Shown in pieces: positions 7,023 through 17,690 of a stretch of 64,000 bases of DNA. The stretch comes from Bacillus vallismortis (lineage in GTDB: Bacteria; Bacillota; Bacilli; Bacillales; Bacillaceae). Made by a program: the position numbers and the translations under genes. The stretch's first letter is position 1, and every line of letters starts with the position of its first letter. The notes under the pieces were generated by a model that ran no database searches, was not told the origin of the DNA, and saw only the letters and a list, made by a program, of their open reading frames with translations. The DNA lies in NCBI RefSeq assembly GCF_004116955.1, contig NZ_CP026362.1, positions 1,962,501-2,026,500 of the forward strand, written 5' to 3'.

Positions 7023-8354
7023 TTACGCCTCCATTAAAATTAATTGTGGATCGTTCAGTAAACGCTTAATGTGATTTAATGCATTTTGCGCAGTTGCTCC
7101 GTCGATCATACGGTGGTCGAAGCTGAGAGAAAGAGCTAAGACTGGAGCTGCTACGATTTCGCCATCACGAACAATCGCTTTTTCTGCAATGCGTCCGATA
7201 CCCAGAATCGCAACTTCCGGATGGTTGATAACCGGAGTGAACCATTGTCCGCCGGCAGAACCGATGTTTGTAATTGTGCAAGATGCGCCTTTCATTTCAG
7301 CTGGAGCAAGCTTGCCTTCACGAGCTTTTGTTGCAAGGCCATTGATTTCATCAGAAATTTCAAAGACAGATTTACGATCTGCATTTTTCACAACCGGTAC
7401 AAGCAAGCCTTTTTCAGTGTCAGCAGCGATACCGATGTTGAAGTAATGTTTTTGGACTACTTCTTCTGTTTTATCGTCAATTGACGTGTTTAAAACAGGG
7501 AATTTTTTCAGTGCAGATGTAAGTGCTTTTACAACGTAAGGCAAGAAAGTCAGCTTGATTCCTTGGTCAGCAGCAACCTGTTTGAACTGTTTACGATGTG
7601 CAACAAGGTTTGTTACGTCCACTTCATCCATTAACGTTACGTGAGGAGCAGTGTGTTTAGAGTTAACCATTGCTTTTGCAATTGCTTTACGGATACCGCT
7701 CATTTTTTCACGTGTTTCTGGGAATTCGCCCTCAGGAGCTGGTACAGCAGCCGGTTTAGCAGCTGTTTCTTGAGGCGCAGCCGTTTCTTGAGGTGCAGCA
7801 GCTTCTTGCGCTCCTCCGTTTACAAAGCTGTCGATATCTTCTTTCACAACACGTCCGTTGTTGCCTGAACCAGTTACTTTACGGATGTCAACGCCTTTTT
7901 CACGAGCATATTTACGTACAGAAGGCATAGCGATGACGCGTTTGTTAGGGTCAACTTCTGCTTGATCCTGCTGACCTGCGCCAGTTGCTTTTGCAGGCTC
8001 TTGAGCTTGCTCTTCTTTCGCAACGTCTTGTCCAGCTTCTGCAGTTGACTGAACTTGTGCTTCAGTTTTCGCATCATCTGACTCTTCGCTGCCTTTAAAT
8101 TGAAGGTCTTCGTAACCAGGTGCATCAAACGTAATGATCGTTTGTCCAACAGTTGCAACCGTTCCCTCTTCAACTTTTAATTCTAATACTTTTCCTTTAA
8201 CAGGTGAAGGAATTTCTACTACTGCTTTATCATTTTGGACTTCAGCCAGTACATCATCTTCGTCTACCTCATCGTTAGGCTTGACAAACCATTTTACGAT
8301 TTCGCCTTCGTGGATACCTTCCCCGATATCTGGAAGTTTAAATTCAAATGCCAC
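7023..8354 (-). CDS. pdhC: Dihydrolipoamide acetyltransferase (E2 of pyruvate dehydrogenase)
   Basis: 443 residues from a GTG at 8354, preceded by AGGAGG. The frame is open to 8384, but that start lacks a ribosome binding site. Domains in order: lipoyl domain (residues 1-80; lipoylated Lys in [14 protein letters not shown]), a flexible Ala/Pro/Glu/Gln-rich linker, the peripheral-subunit-binding domain ([22 protein letters not shown]), a second linker with a duplicated AAPQET unit, and the catalytic domain ending in [12 protein letters not shown] with the acetyltransferase His and Asp. It forms the core of the complex and transfers acetyl groups to CoA. Confidence 0.97.
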   Translation of the reverse strand: MAFEFKLPDIGEGIHEGEIVKWFVKPNDEVDEDDVLAEVQNDKAVVEIPSPVKGKVLELKVEEGTVATVGQTIITFDAPGYEDLQFKGSEESDDAKTEAQVQSTAEAGQDVAKEEQAQEPAKATGAGQQDQAEVDPNKRVIAMPSVRKYAREKGVDIRKVTGSGNNGRVVKEDIDSFVNGGAQEAAAPQETAAPQETAAKPAAVPAPEGEFPETREKMSGIRKAIAKAMVNSKHTAPHVTLMDEVDVTNLVAHRKQFKQVAADQGIKLTFLPYVVKALTSALKKFPVLNTSIDDKTEEVVQKHYFNIGIAADTEKGLLVPVVKNADRKSVFEISDEINGLATKAREGKLAPAEMKGASCTITNIGSAGGQWFTPVINHPEVAILGIGRIAEKAIVRDGEIVAAPVLALSLSFDHRMIDGATAQNALNHIKRLLNDPQLILMEA

Positions 8355-8426
8355 AGTTTTCGACCTCCTAGTTTGATTAAGCAATTTTAAAGTTTACATC
8401 GTAAGCATTGAAAACAGATATATAAT

Positions 8427-8452
8427 AGAGGGAAAACATTCATCTTCCCTCT
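8427..8452 (-). other. Stem-loop in the pdhB-pdhC intercistronic gap
   Basis: AGAGGGAA / TTCCCTCT, an 8-bp perfect stem with a 10-nt loop, in the 114-bp gap, the only sizeable gap in the operon. It has no U tract on the minus strand, so it is more likely an mRNA processing or stability element than a full terminator. Confidence 0.45.
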
Positions 8453-8468
8453 CGATTATGCAGTTTGA

Positions 8469-9446
8469 TTAAAATTCAAGTACTTTTCTTGCTGTTTCAA
8501 GAACGTCTTTATGGTTTGGAAGCCATACGCTTTCTGCTTGAGAGAAAGGAAATACTGTATCAGGCGCAGCCACACGAAGTACAGGCGCTTCCAAGCTTAA
8601 GATCGCACGGTCGTTAATTTCTGCTACTACGTTTGCACCAACACCGGCTTGTTTTTGTGCCTCTTGAACAACAATCGCGCGCCCTGTTTTTTCGACAGAT
8701 GCGATGATTGTATCGATATCAAGCGGGCTTACAGTGCGAAGGTCGACAACCTCAGCAGAAATGCCGTCTTTTTCAAGCTCCTCGGCAGCTTTTAATGATT
8801 CGTGAACCATTGCGCCGTAAGTGATGATTGAAAGGTCAGTACCTTCACGTTTCACGTCAGCTTTGCCAAGCTCAATTGTGTATTCTTCTTCAGGAACTTC
8901 CTGACGGAAAGAACGATAAAGTTTCATATGCTCTAAGAAAACAACAGGATCATTGTCTCTGATCGCAGAAATTAAAAGTCCTTTAGCATCGTAAGGAGTT
9001 GATGGAATCACAACTTTGATACCAGGCTGTTGGGCAACAAGACCTTCTAAGCTGTCAGCGTGAAGTTCAGGAGTATGAACACCGCCGCCGAATGGAGAAC
9101 GAATTGTTACTGGTGACGTCCAGCGGCCGCCAGAACGGTAACGCATACGAGCCATTTGGCCAGAAACCGAATCCATTACTTCGTAAACAAATCCGAAGAA
9201 TTGGATTTCCATTACAGGACGGAAGCCGTTTAAGCCTAAACCAAGGGCAAGACCGCCGATACCAGATTCAGCAAGCGGCGTGTCAAACACACGGTCTTCA
9301 CCGAATTCTTTTTGCAATCCTTCTGTCGCACGGAATACGCCGCCGTTTACACCAACGTCTTCTCCGAAAACTAAGACATTTTCGTCATTTTTCAGTTCTG
9401 CGCGTAACGCATCCGTGATTGCTTGAATCATTGTCATTTGCGCCAT
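8469..9446 (-). CDS. pdhB: Pyruvate dehydrogenase E1 component, beta subunit
   Basis: 325 residues, full length. With PdhA it forms the thiamine-diphosphate-dependent E1 heterotetramer that decarboxylates pyruvate and acetylates the lipoyl group of E2. Visible: [20 protein letters not shown] near the N-terminus (ThDP-contacting Glu), the transketolase pyrimidine-binding domain with [15 protein letters not shown], and the C-terminal domain ([11 protein letters not shown] ... [11 protein letters not shown]). It starts 4 nt after the pdhA stop. Confidence 0.97.
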   Translation of the reverse strand: MAQMTMIQAITDALRAELKNDENVLVFGEDVGVNGGVFRATEGLQKEFGEDRVFDTPLAESGIGGLALGLGLNGFRPVMEIQFFGFVYEVMDSVSGQMARMRYRSGGRWTSPVTIRSPFGGGVHTPELHADSLEGLVAQQPGIKVVIPSTPYDAKGLLISAIRDNDPVVFLEHMKLYRSFRQEVPEEEYTIELGKADVKREGTDLSIITYGAMVHESLKAAEELEKDGISAEVVDLRTVSPLDIDTIIASVEKTGRAIVVQEAQKQAGVGANVVAEINDRAILSLEAPVLRVAAPDTVFPFSQAESVWLPNHKDVLETARKVLEF

Positions 9447-9449
9447 GGC

Positions 9450-10571
<1,122 letters not shown>

Positions 10572-10630
10572 TCACCTCTTCCTTTCTTTTAAACAGTCAT
10601 TAGACGTGCATTCCTTTTATACATACAAAC

Positions 10631-10644
10631 TTAGGGTACCCTAA
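10631..10644. promoter_or_regulatory. 14-bp perfect palindrome in the pdhA leader
   Basis: TTAGGGTACCCTAA lies about 15-28 nt downstream of the predicted pdhA transcription start. Its position suits an operator that blocks transcription, or an RNA element. I recognise no regulator consensus. Confidence 0.4.
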
Positions 10645-10664
10645 AGTATTATCAGTAAGTCGTA

Positions 10665-10693
10665 TATATTTTAGCCGATCCCCAGTTTGCCAA
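10665..10693 (-). promoter_or_regulatory. Candidate sigma-A promoter of pdhABCD
   Basis: Minus strand: TTGGCA (10688-10693), 17-nt spacer, AATATA (10665-10670); predicted start near 10658, about 90 nt ahead of pdhA. The remaining 10694-10967 is AT-rich and contains no gene I can support. Confidence 0.45.
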
Positions 10694-10967
10694 AACCTTT
10701 TATGTAGGATAGTTACACTCTGCTTTGAACTGTATTATTTCGAAGTTGTAAAAAACTAATACAACACCGCTTAACATGGATTAGTTTACACCAAATAAAG
10801 AAGAACCGTCAATCGTTTTCATCGCTGATTTTCAATAATTGTATTCGCTTTACATTTTCAATAAAAAAACAGAAGCCGACTGCGCCCAAAACTGTACTAG
10901 TATACATCTATACACTGTACTACAATAGAAATGAAAATTTTGAACAATATCAATGTCTTCTGCATTT

Positions 10968-11000
10968 AAAAAAGAGCTGTTCTCAAAGTCAGCTCTTTTT
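10968..11000 (-). terminator. Terminator of ykyA
   Basis: AAAAAAGAGCTG ... CAGCTCTTTTT; the stem overlaps the last codons and stop of ykyA and, on the minus strand, ends in a run of T. Confidence 0.7.
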
Positions 11001-11660
11001 CACTTGATAGCCTGCGGCATCGTATAGATCTTCTCGGGCTTCATTATATTTTTCTGTTTGTTCATTAAATTCTCCGCTATATTTCAGGACCTTTTTATAA
11101 GAAGCATTCACTTTATCGATCTGCTGGTCCAGAGCATCCCGTGTCAAGCTTTTGTCTTTCAACTGCATATACAGCTTTTTATCAAGCTGAAGCGCTTTAT
11201 TATATTCTTCATACAGGGAGTCATAAGATGAATATCTTTTCTCCATCTGGCTTGCTGCGGCGTCAGCCTTTTCTTTTATGTGCTTATCCTTAATATGTTG
11301 AGCAGACGTTTTCGCTTCTTCAAATGCCGATTCCGATTTTTTGATGCTGTCATTTTCAATCTTTACATGTTCTTCACGCTTGCTGATATTTTCAAGCGCT
11401 TCGTTAGATAAAGCTGCAATTTTTTTATAGTCATCCATATTAAGTGTCATTACATCATCATAAAGCTGATTTTCTTTCGCTTCCAATTCTTTTAGCGTTT
11501 TCTGCTCTTCTAAAAACGGCTTCTCCGATTCTGCGGCTTTTTCTAATGACTGATGCAGTGAATCAACCGGGTCCTGCCCCATGCATCCTGATAACATCAG
11601 AGTCACAGCAAAAAAAACACCGATTTTCATCCCGGGCCGCCGTTTTAATGCGTCTTTCAC
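10989..11660 (-). CDS. ykyA: YkyA, putative cell-wall-binding lipoprotein
   Basis: 223 residues from the GTG at 11660 (VKDALKRRPGMKIGVFF), with GGGGGA about 8 nt upstream; this gives the length known for YkyA. The N-terminus is a lipoprotein signal with lipobox LSGC followed by MGQDPVDS. The mature part is almost entirely charged helix (Lys/Glu heptads through residues 40-210), a probable extended coiled coil outside the membrane. It belongs to the YkyA/putative cell-wall-binding lipoprotein family (Pfam YkyA). No enzymatic motif; role unknown. Confidence 0.87.
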   Translation of the reverse strand: MKDALKRRPGMKIGVFFAVTLMLSGCMGQDPVDSLHQSLEKAAESEKPFLEEQKTLKELEAKENQLYDDVMTLNMDDYKKIAALSNEALENISKREEHVKIENDSIKKSESAFEEAKTSAQHIKDKHIKEKADAAASQMEKRYSSYDSLYEEYNKALQLDKKLYMQLKDKSLTRDALDQQIDKVNASYKKVLKYSGEFNEQTEKYNEAREDLYDAAGYQVKKS

Positions 11661-11871
11661 GTTAAATCCCCCAATCTTGATCATTTCTACTATAGAATTC
11701 ACCGGGTGATTTGGCAATAGCTTTCCTGGACGAGGAATACAGAAATCAAACCAAAAAAGTGAAAAATCAGGACAGATGACCATACAACTTTTTCGTTTTT
11801 ACATAGGTTATAGTAGACGCTATGCCTACTCATAAAGGCTCTGGCGTAATTCAAAGAGGAGGTTTTGTAGT

Positions 11872-12024
11872 ATGTATGGATATGGATACGGCGGAGGCTG
11901 CTGCGGTTATGGTGGTTACGGATATGGCGGGTACGGATATGGCCGCACATTTGCGCTAATCGTTGTTTTATTCATTCTGTTAATCATTGTCGGAGCTGCT
12001 TATTTAGGCGGAGGCTGCTGCTAA
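11872..12024 (+). CDS. Small Gly/Tyr/Cys-rich membrane peptide, YjcZ family
   Basis: 50 codons: a [20 protein letters not shown] head, a single hydrophobic helix ([19 protein letters not shown]) and a GGGCC tail. AGAGGAGG is 9 nt upstream of the ATG. Layout and composition match the YjcZ/SscA-like small sporulation proteins of bacilli, several of which are coat or spore-assembly proteins. It stands alone between divergent ykyA and defB and has its own terminator. I do not recall the gene name. Confidence 0.85.
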   Translation: MYGYGYGGGCCGYGGYGYGGYGYGRTFALIVVLFILLIIVGAAYLGGGCC

Positions 12025-12041
12025 TCACACAGCAAGAATTT

Positions 12042-12067
12042 GACCAGCCATCAACGGCTGGTCATTC
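12042..12067 (+). terminator. Terminator after the YjcZ-like gene
   Basis: GACCAGCC - ATCAAC - GGCTGGTC followed by ATTCGTTT; 8-bp perfect stem. Confidence 0.7.
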
Positions 12068-12073
12068 GTTTCG

Positions 12074-12103
12074 TTGCACCTTTGTGAAGAAATCCGATAT
12101 AAT
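12074..12103 (+). promoter_or_regulatory. Candidate sigma-A promoter of defB
   Basis: TTGCAC (12074-12079), 18-nt spacer, TATAAT (12098-12103), about 30 nt ahead of the defB start. Confidence 0.5.
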
Positions 12104-12133
12104 TTACATATTAAGCTTTAGGAGTGAAGTTTC

Positions 12134-12688
12134 TTGATTACTATGGAAAACATCGTACGTGACGGACATCCAGCCCTTAGAGAGACAGCTGAACCTGTTG
12201 AGCTGCCTGCATCTGACGCAGAAAAACAGCAGCTGGCCGACATGATCGAGTTCGTTAAGAACAGCCAAAATCCTGAATTGGCCGAAAAATACAAACTGCG
12301 TCCGGGCGTAGGACTCGCAGCTCCTCAAATGAATATAAAAAAACGAATGATCGCCATTCATGCGGAAGATTCTTCCGGCAAGTTATACAGCTATGCTTTA
12401 TTTAACCCAAGGATCGTCAGCCATTCTGTTGAAAAAAGCTACTTAACAAGCGGCGAGGGCTGCCTTTCTGTTGATGAAGCGATTCCAGGCTATGTTCCCC
12501 GCTATGCTCGCATCAGAGTAAAAGGAACAACCCTTGAAGGAGAAAACATTGATATTCGTTTAAAAGGTTTTCCGGCAATTGTGTTTCAGCACGAGATCGA
12601 TCATTTGAACGGCGTGATGTTCTATGACCATATTGATAAAGAGAACCCTTTCAAAGAACCTGAAAATGCAATTGCGATTGAGCGCTAA
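12134..12688 (+). CDS. defB: Peptide deformylase
   Basis: 184 residues from a TTG at 12134 with GGAGTGA upstream (the ATG at 12143 is an alternative). It removes the formyl group from nascent N-terminal methionine. All three deformylase motifs are present: GVGLAAPQ at about residue 58, EGCLS (metal-binding Cys) at about 110, and HEIDH (two metal-binding His and the catalytic Glu) at about 153. The length fits the larger, Gram-positive type 2 class. In B. subtilis this gene (ykrB) is the main deformylase and def is a second one elsewhere. Confidence 0.95.
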   Translation: MITMENIVRDGHPALRETAEPVELPASDAEKQQLADMIEFVKNSQNPELAEKYKLRPGVGLAAPQMNIKKRMIAIHAEDSSGKLYSYALFNPRIVSHSVEKSYLTSGEGCLSVDEAIPGYVPRYARIRVKGTTLEGENIDIRLKGFPAIVFQHEIDHLNGVMFYDHIDKENPFKEPENAIAIER

Positions 12689-12690
12689 AA

Positions 12691-12730
12691 AAAATTGGCT
12701 GGCACAATTCAGTGCCAGCCAATTTTTTTA
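12691..12730. terminator. Bidirectional terminator defB/ykrA
   Basis: AAAATTGGCTGGCAC - AATTCA - GTGCCAGCCAATTTT; 15-bp perfect stem with A and T tracts on both sides. Confidence 0.9.
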
Positions 12731-13501
12731 TGTTAAAAGACCCAATTCTTTGACAGCGTACGCGATTCCATCCTCGTCTACCGGCTTTGTTACAAAATCC
12801 GCGATTTCTTTCAATTCTGGAACAGCATTGCCCATAGCCACGCCTGTTCCAACATACTCAATCATTTGCAGATCGTTTAATCCGTCCCCAAAAGCATATG
12901 TATCGCTAATATCAAACGGAAGGCGCTCGATCACTTTTTTGATTCCTTCAGCCTTCGAACCTCCATGCGGCAGAACATCAGTCGAGAGATCATGCCAGCG
13001 CACTAGATCAAATTCAGGAAAAGCCGCGTAAGCTTTTTCTTCTTCATCCCGGCAAAATAACAGAAGCTGAAAAATGTCTTTTCCTTCATAGAAAAGGTCA
13101 TCGGTTTCTGGATAATCGGTTTTAAGGCTTCCGATTCCCTCCATGACATGAGGATGATCCGCAACAGTCGCTTTCATCGTGTCCTCAGCCATAAACACGA
13201 CAGGATGTTTGCCCTCTCCCGCCTGCTTTAATAATCGTTTGATTGCCTCTTCAGGCAGAGGATTTTTATAAATCACTTGATTTTCAAAGACAACATACTG
13301 CCCATTGTAAGAAATAAACGAGTGTATACCCAGCTCTTCTATAATAGGCTTAACTAAAAACGGAGACCGCCCGCTGGCAATAAACACATGGTGCCCTTGG
13401 CGCTGCAGCTCGGCCACCGTTTTTCTCGTGCTTTCCGGTATATTCTTATCATGATCATATATCGTACCGTCAATATCAAAAAAGATTAATTTTGAATCCA
13501 T
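12728..13501 (-). CDS. ykrA: YkrA, HAD-superfamily (Cof-type) phosphatase
   Basis: 257 residues from the ATG at 13501 (MDSKLIFFDIDGTIYD), with AAGGGGA upstream; the longer frame to 13549 has no supporting site. HAD motifs: I = FFDIDGTIYD (nucleophile Asp9), II = FIASGR, III/IV = KAEGIKKV and FGDGLNDLQMIEYVG. The inserted cap domain and overall order are those of Cof/YbiV-type sugar-phosphate or nucleotide phosphatases. The substrate cannot be told from sequence. Confidence 0.9.
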   Translation of the reverse strand: MDSKLIFFDIDGTIYDHDKNIPESTRKTVAELQRQGHHVFIASGRSPFLVKPIIEELGIHSFISYNGQYVVFENQVIYKNPLPEEAIKRLLKQAGEGKHPVVFMAEDTMKATVADHPHVMEGIGSLKTDYPETDDLFYEGKDIFQLLLFCRDEEEKAYAAFPEFDLVRWHDLSTDVLPHGGSKAEGIKKVIERLPFDISDTYAFGDGLNDLQMIEYVGTGVAMGNAVPELKEIADFVTKPVDEDGIAYAVKELGLLT

Positions 13502-13694
13502 TATAACTTCCCCTTTATCGTCTTGATCTGCAAATCCCACCTTCATCATACAAAAAGATTGCCATTCAGCAAACTATTTGGTTCAAAAAACACATTCAAT
13601 TCCATTAATAACCACGAAAAGTCTTCCCCAATCTCCGTATACTATTTGTATAAAAGAACTATGGACAAGTTATGATGAAAGGAGGAAGGAACAA

Positions 13695-13766
13695 ATGCTG
13701 CGCAAATTAAGAAAGAAACTCAGAAGACAATGGAACGGAATGCTCCGCAAGAAAGCCATTGCCTGA
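13695..13766 (+). CDS. 23-residue highly basic peptide (unrecognised)
   Basis: MLRKLRKKLRRQWNGMLRKK followed by AIA. Ten of 23 residues are Lys or Arg, and hydrophobic residues (Leu, Trp, Met, Ile) recur at 3-4 residue intervals, giving an amphipathic cationic helix. The ribosome binding site is very strong (AAAGGAGGAAGGA) at good spacing, which argues that it is translated. An imperfect inverted repeat (AAGGGATC ... GGATCCTT) follows at about 13768-13796. It lies between divergent ykrA and rpoY-rnjA. I do not recognise a family. Confidence 0.5.
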   Translation: MLRKLRKKLRRQWNGMLRKKAIA

Positions 13767-13883
13767 CAAGGGATCTTCCGTTTTTCAAGGGATCCTTATT
13801 TTGCTCAAGGCTTTCCTTATATTCCGTTTTCGAATATAATAGAAGTAGCGAGTCTAACATACGGCATTTAAGGAGAGATTTGG

Positions 13884-14093
13884 ATGATTTATAAGGTATT
13901 TTATCAAGAAAAGGCTGACGAAGTACCTGTTCGGGAAAAGACAGATTCACTTTATATTGAAGGCGTATCTGAGCGTGACGTCAGAACTAAGTTAAAAGAG
14001 AAAAAATTAAACATTGAGTTTATTACACCTGTTAATGGTGCATTTCTAGAATACGAACAACAGAGCGAAAATTTTAAAGTATTGGAGTTATGA
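13884..14093 (+). CDS. rpoY: RNA polymerase epsilon subunit
   Basis: 69 residues ([20 protein letters not shown] ...), the length and sequence of RpoY (formerly YkzG), the small epsilon subunit of Firmicute RNA polymerase. It binds the core near the alpha and beta subunits and resembles phage Gp2 in fold. AAGGAGAG is just upstream. It overlaps the following rnjA start region, so the RNA polymerase subunit and RNase J1 are translationally linked, as in other bacilli. Confidence 0.95.
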   Translation: MIYKVFYQEKADEVPVREKTDSLYIEGVSERDVRTKLKEKKLNIEFITPVNGAFLEYEQQSENFKVLEL

Positions 14094-14098
14094 GCGGT

Positions 14099-15766
14099 AT
14101 GAAATTTGTAAAAAATGATCAGACTGCCGTTTTCGCCCTCGGAGGACTGGGCGAAATCGGTAAAAATACGTACGCGGTGCAATTTCAGGATGAAATTGTG
14201 CTGATTGATGCGGGGATCAAGTTTCCCGAGGACGAGCTGCTCGGGATTGACTACGTTATCCCAGATTACACGTATTTAGTCAAAAACGAAGATAAAATTA
14301 AAGGGCTTTTTATCACCCACGGTCATGAAGACCACATCGGCGGTATTCCGTACCTGCTCAGACAAGTGAATATTCCTGTTTACGGCGGTAAACTCGCGAT
14401 CGGCTTACTTCGGAATAAACTTGAAGAGCATGGATTATTACGACAGACGAAACTGAATATTATCGGTGAAGATGATATCGTAAAATTCCGTAAAACGGCA
14501 GTGTCATTCTTTAGAACAACACATAGTATTCCGGATTCCTACGGTATTGTTGTAAAAACGCCGCCCGGAAACATTGTACATACTGGAGATTTCAAATTCG
14601 ACTTTACTCCAGTCGGCGAGCCGGCAAACTTAACGAAAATGGCCGAAATCGGCAAAGAAGGCGTTCTATGCCTCCTATCAGACAGCACAAACAGCGAAAA
14701 CCCGGAGTTTACCATGTCTGAGCGCCGTGTCGGCGAAAGCATTCATGACATTTTCCGCAAGGTGGACGGCCGAATCATCTTCGCTACATTTGCGTCGAAT
14801 ATTCACCGCCTGCAGCAGGTGATTGAGGCAGCTGTATTAAATGGAAGAAAAGTTGCCGTATTTGGACGCAGTATGGAATCCGCTATCGAAATCGGACAAA
14901 CTCTCGGTTATATTAGCTGTCCTAAAAATACATTTATTGAGCATAACGAAATCAATCGTTTGCCTGCCAATAAAGTAACAATATTATGTACGGGAAGCCA
15001 AGGGGAACCGATGGCAGCATTATCAAGAATTGCAAACGGCACACACCGCCAGATTTCAATCAATCCTGGGGACACAGTCGTATTTTCTTCATCCCCTATC
15101 CCAGGCAACACAATCAGCGTGAGCCGGACAATCAACCAGCTGTATCGCGCGGGGGCCGAGGTTATTCACGGACCTCTAAATGATATTCATACATCCGGTC
15201 ACGGCGGACAGGAAGAACAGAAGCTGATGCTTCGTTTAATCAAGCCTAAATTCTTCATGCCGATTCACGGAGAGTACAGAATGCAAAAGATGCATGTCAA
15301 GCTTGCAACAGATTGCGGCATCCCTGAAGAAAACTGCTTTATCATGGATAATGGTGAAGTATTAGCGCTTAAAGGAGATGAAGCTTCAGTTGCCGGCAAG
15401 ATCCCTTCCGGTTCAGTATATATTGACGGAAGCGGCATCGGGGATATTGGCAATATCGTACTTCGTGACCGCAGAATTCTTTCTGAAGAAGGTCTGGTCA
15501 TCGTGGTTGTCAGCATTGACATGGATGGCTTTAAGGTTTCAGCGGGACCTGATTTAATTTCCAGAGGATTTGTGTACATGAGAGAATCTGGCGACTTGAT
15601 TAATGACGCTCAAGAGCTTATCTCAAACCACTTACAAAAAGTGATGGAACGAAAAACGACTCAATGGTCTGAAATCAAAAATGAGATTACGGATACACTT
15701 GCACCGTTCTTATATGAAAAAACGAAACGCCGCCCGATGATCCTTCCGATCATTATGGAGGTTTAA
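14099..15766 (+). CDS. rnjA: Ribonuclease J1
   Basis: 555 residues from the ATG at 14099; an ATG at 14090 overlapping the rpoY stop would add MSG. It is a metallo-beta-lactamase/beta-CASP nuclease with 5'-to-3' exonuclease and endonuclease activity on mRNA and rRNA. Visible: the zinc motif [10 protein letters not shown] at about residue 74, DGTGDF-type [20 protein letters not shown], the beta-CASP domain with [11 protein letters not shown] and TGSQGEP, the [10 protein letters not shown] and PIHGEYRM motifs, and the C-terminal dimerisation domain. The SR1P peptide encoded in this window is reported to act on the GapA-RNase J1 interaction. Confidence 0.97.
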   Translation: MKFVKNDQTAVFALGGLGEIGKNTYAVQFQDEIVLIDAGIKFPEDELLGIDYVIPDYTYLVKNEDKIKGLFITHGHEDHIGGIPYLLRQVNIPVYGGKLAIGLLRNKLEEHGLLRQTKLNIIGEDDIVKFRKTAVSFFRTTHSIPDSYGIVVKTPPGNIVHTGDFKFDFTPVGEPANLTKMAEIGKEGVLCLLSDSTNSENPEFTMSERRVGESIHDIFRKVDGRIIFATFASNIHRLQQVIEAAVLNGRKVAVFGRSMESAIEIGQTLGYISCPKNTFIEHNEINRLPANKVTILCTGSQGEPMAALSRIANGTHRQISINPGDTVVFSSSPIPGNTISVSRTINQLYRAGAEVIHGPLNDIHTSGHGGQEEQKLMLRLIKPKFFMPIHGEYRMQKMHVKLATDCGIPEENCFIMDNGEVLALKGDEASVAGKIPSGSVYIDGSGIGDIGNIVLRDRRILSEEGLVIVVVSIDMDGFKVSAGPDLISRGFVYMRESGDLINDAQELISNHLQKVMERKTTQWSEIKNEITDTLAPFLYEKTKRRPMILPIIMEV

Positions 15767-15801
15767 AAAAAGATGCACTCGCTTTGGAGTGCATCTTTTT
15801 T
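15767..15801. terminator. Bidirectional terminator rnjA/adeC
   Basis: AAAAAAGATGCACTC - GCTTTG - GAGTGCATCTTTTTT; 15-bp perfect stem between convergent genes. Confidence 0.9.
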
Positions 15802-17534
15802 TATTGCAATGTTATGTGCTGGAATGACTTAACATCAAATAATCCCGTTGTCGTCATTTTGATATCAGGGATGACAGGCAAAGCCAAAAACGACAGTGTC
15901 AAAAATGGATTAAATCCGCCTGTGAAACCTACTTTCGACAATTGATCATGCAGCGACAGCAAGCTTTTATTCACCTGCTCCGCTGATTGGTCTGATAGTA
16001 AACCCGCAATCGGCAGCGGTACTGAATGAAGCTCGTCTCCATTATTTACAATGGTTAATCCTCCGCCAATTTCCTGAAGCTTATTAACTGCAGCCGCGAT
16101 ATCAACATCGTTTGTCCCGACGGCAATAATATTATGGGAATCGTGCGAAATGGTTGTGGCAATCGCTCCACTCTTCAATCTAAATCCATTCACAACACCA
16201 AGTCCGATTTCTTTTAACCCTTTATGCCGCTCAACAACAGCAATCTTTAACAAATCGAGCTCAGTGTCAGACTCAAAAACATGCCCTTCAGGAGCAGGAA
16301 CACGTACCAGCCGTGTTTCAAGCTGATTTGGAATGATTTGAATCACATTGATTGGCTGATTTGGATCGATTGGCATATGAAAATTTTGTTTATTAAGAGG
16401 CGCAGCGAGTTTAACAGAATGAAGCAGGGCCGGTTCTGGTGAGGGAGCTGAAGCACTATCTTGATAGACTGCTTCACCACCTTCAGTAACAGTCTGTCCT
16501 TTTACCATTGTCTTTGTGACAGTGACGTTTTCCAGATCAGAAACAAAGAGCAAATCGGCGTCAAAACCCGGGGCAACCGCTCCCTTTGTATCTAATCCGT
16601 AGCATTCAGCTGCGTTAAGGCTTCCTAATTGATAGGCTAAAAAAGGGTCGAGTCCGGCTTCAATCGCCATTTTCACCTGATGATTCACACTTCCCTCTGA
16701 CAATAAATCATCCACATGCTTATCATCTGTACAAAAGAAGAAACGGCGTGCGTTCTTTTCATTCACTGCCGGCAGCACACTGAGAGTGTTTTTTGCGACT
16801 GATCCTTCACGCATCATGACATACATCCCTCTTCTAATGCGATCAAGCGCTTCCTCCTTCGTTGTTACTTCATGGTCATTTAAGACATATGCAGTTCTAT
16901 AAATATTAATGAGATCTGCCGATAAACCCGCTAAATGACCGTCAACCCGCTTTCCTGCAATACGGGCATCGAGCAGTTTCTGAACCATATCTTCTTCAGC
17001 CTGCTGAACTGACACATAGTCCATGACTTCAGCTAGCCCTAAGACTTCTTTCTCTTCGTAAAAAGGCTTTAAATCGGCAGCTTTAAGAACTGCGCCTGAT
17101 CGCTCAAAGCTTGCGGCAGGCACACTGGAGGGAAGCATAAAATGAATATTCAGCGGTGTTTGCCGAGCCTGTTCAATCATAAATGCTATCCCTTTTTCAC
17201 CAGATACATTCGCAATCTCATGCGGATCGGTAACAACTGTCGTTACACCATGCGGCAATACCGCTTTAGCGAACTCAATCGGTGTTACCATTGATGACTC
17301 AATATGTACATGTCCATCTATAAAACCCGGAACAATCATTTGTCCCTCTGCATCAATGACATTTTCGCCTTCATACTCGCCGAGGCCTACAATGACTCCA
17401 TCTGTAATCGCAATATCTTCATATATCCACTCTTGATTATATACGTCCATGATTTTTCCGTTCTGAATGACGATATCAGCTTTTTGTCTTCGGGCTGAAG
17501 CATTCAGCCTATTGACCAGCTCTCCTTTATTCAA
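15801..17534 (-). CDS. adeC: Adenine deaminase
   Basis: 577 residues from a TTG at 17534 with GAGGAGGGG upstream. It hydrolyses adenine to hypoxanthine plus ammonia in purine salvage. Amidohydrolase features are clear: GFIDGHVHIESSM (metal-binding HxH) at about residue 75, DPHEIANV, HLAGLSADLINIY, FCTDDKHVDDL, and the C-terminal adenine-deaminase domain with SHDSHNIIAVG and GGLTIV. Monocistronic, convergent with rnjA. Confidence 0.95.
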   Translation of the reverse strand: MNKGELVNRLNASARRQKADIVIQNGKIMDVYNQEWIYEDIAITDGVIVGLGEYEGENVIDAEGQMIVPGFIDGHVHIESSMVTPIEFAKAVLPHGVTTVVTDPHEIANVSGEKGIAFMIEQARQTPLNIHFMLPSSVPAASFERSGAVLKAADLKPFYEEKEVLGLAEVMDYVSVQQAEEDMVQKLLDARIAGKRVDGHLAGLSADLINIYRTAYVLNDHEVTTKEEALDRIRRGMYVMMREGSVAKNTLSVLPAVNEKNARRFFFCTDDKHVDDLLSEGSVNHQVKMAIEAGLDPFLAYQLGSLNAAECYGLDTKGAVAPGFDADLLFVSDLENVTVTKTMVKGQTVTEGGEAVYQDSASAPSPEPALLHSVKLAAPLNKQNFHMPIDPNQPINVIQIIPNQLETRLVRVPAPEGHVFESDTELDLLKIAVVERHKGLKEIGLGVVNGFRLKSGAIATTISHDSHNIIAVGTNDVDIAAAVNKLQEIGGGLTIVNNGDELHSVPLPIAGLLSDQSAEQVNKSLLSLHDQLSKVGFTGGFNPFLTLSFLALPVIPDIKMTTTGLFDVKSFQHITLQ

Positions 17535-17656
17535 ATAGGCCCCTCCTCTTTTTTATTATATGGTACAATATGCTATAGGAACGACCATGCTTAGTCAATA
17601 AAATATTAGGAAATTAACGCTCATTTCATTAAAGTCGTTATATTCTGATAATATTA

Positions 17657-17686
17657 AAAACACCGCCCTTTGGGACGGCTTGTTTT
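17657..17686 (-). terminator. Terminator of ktrC
   Basis: On the minus strand AAGCCGTCCC-AAA-GGGCGGTGTTTTT: an imperfect stem with a T run, directly after the ktrC stop. Confidence 0.6.
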
Positions 17687-17690
17687 ACTG

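Noticed and set aside
7740..7820. Tandem repeat in pdhC
   Set aside because: Duplicated AAPQET units in the flexible E2 linker; such linkers commonly vary in repeat number.
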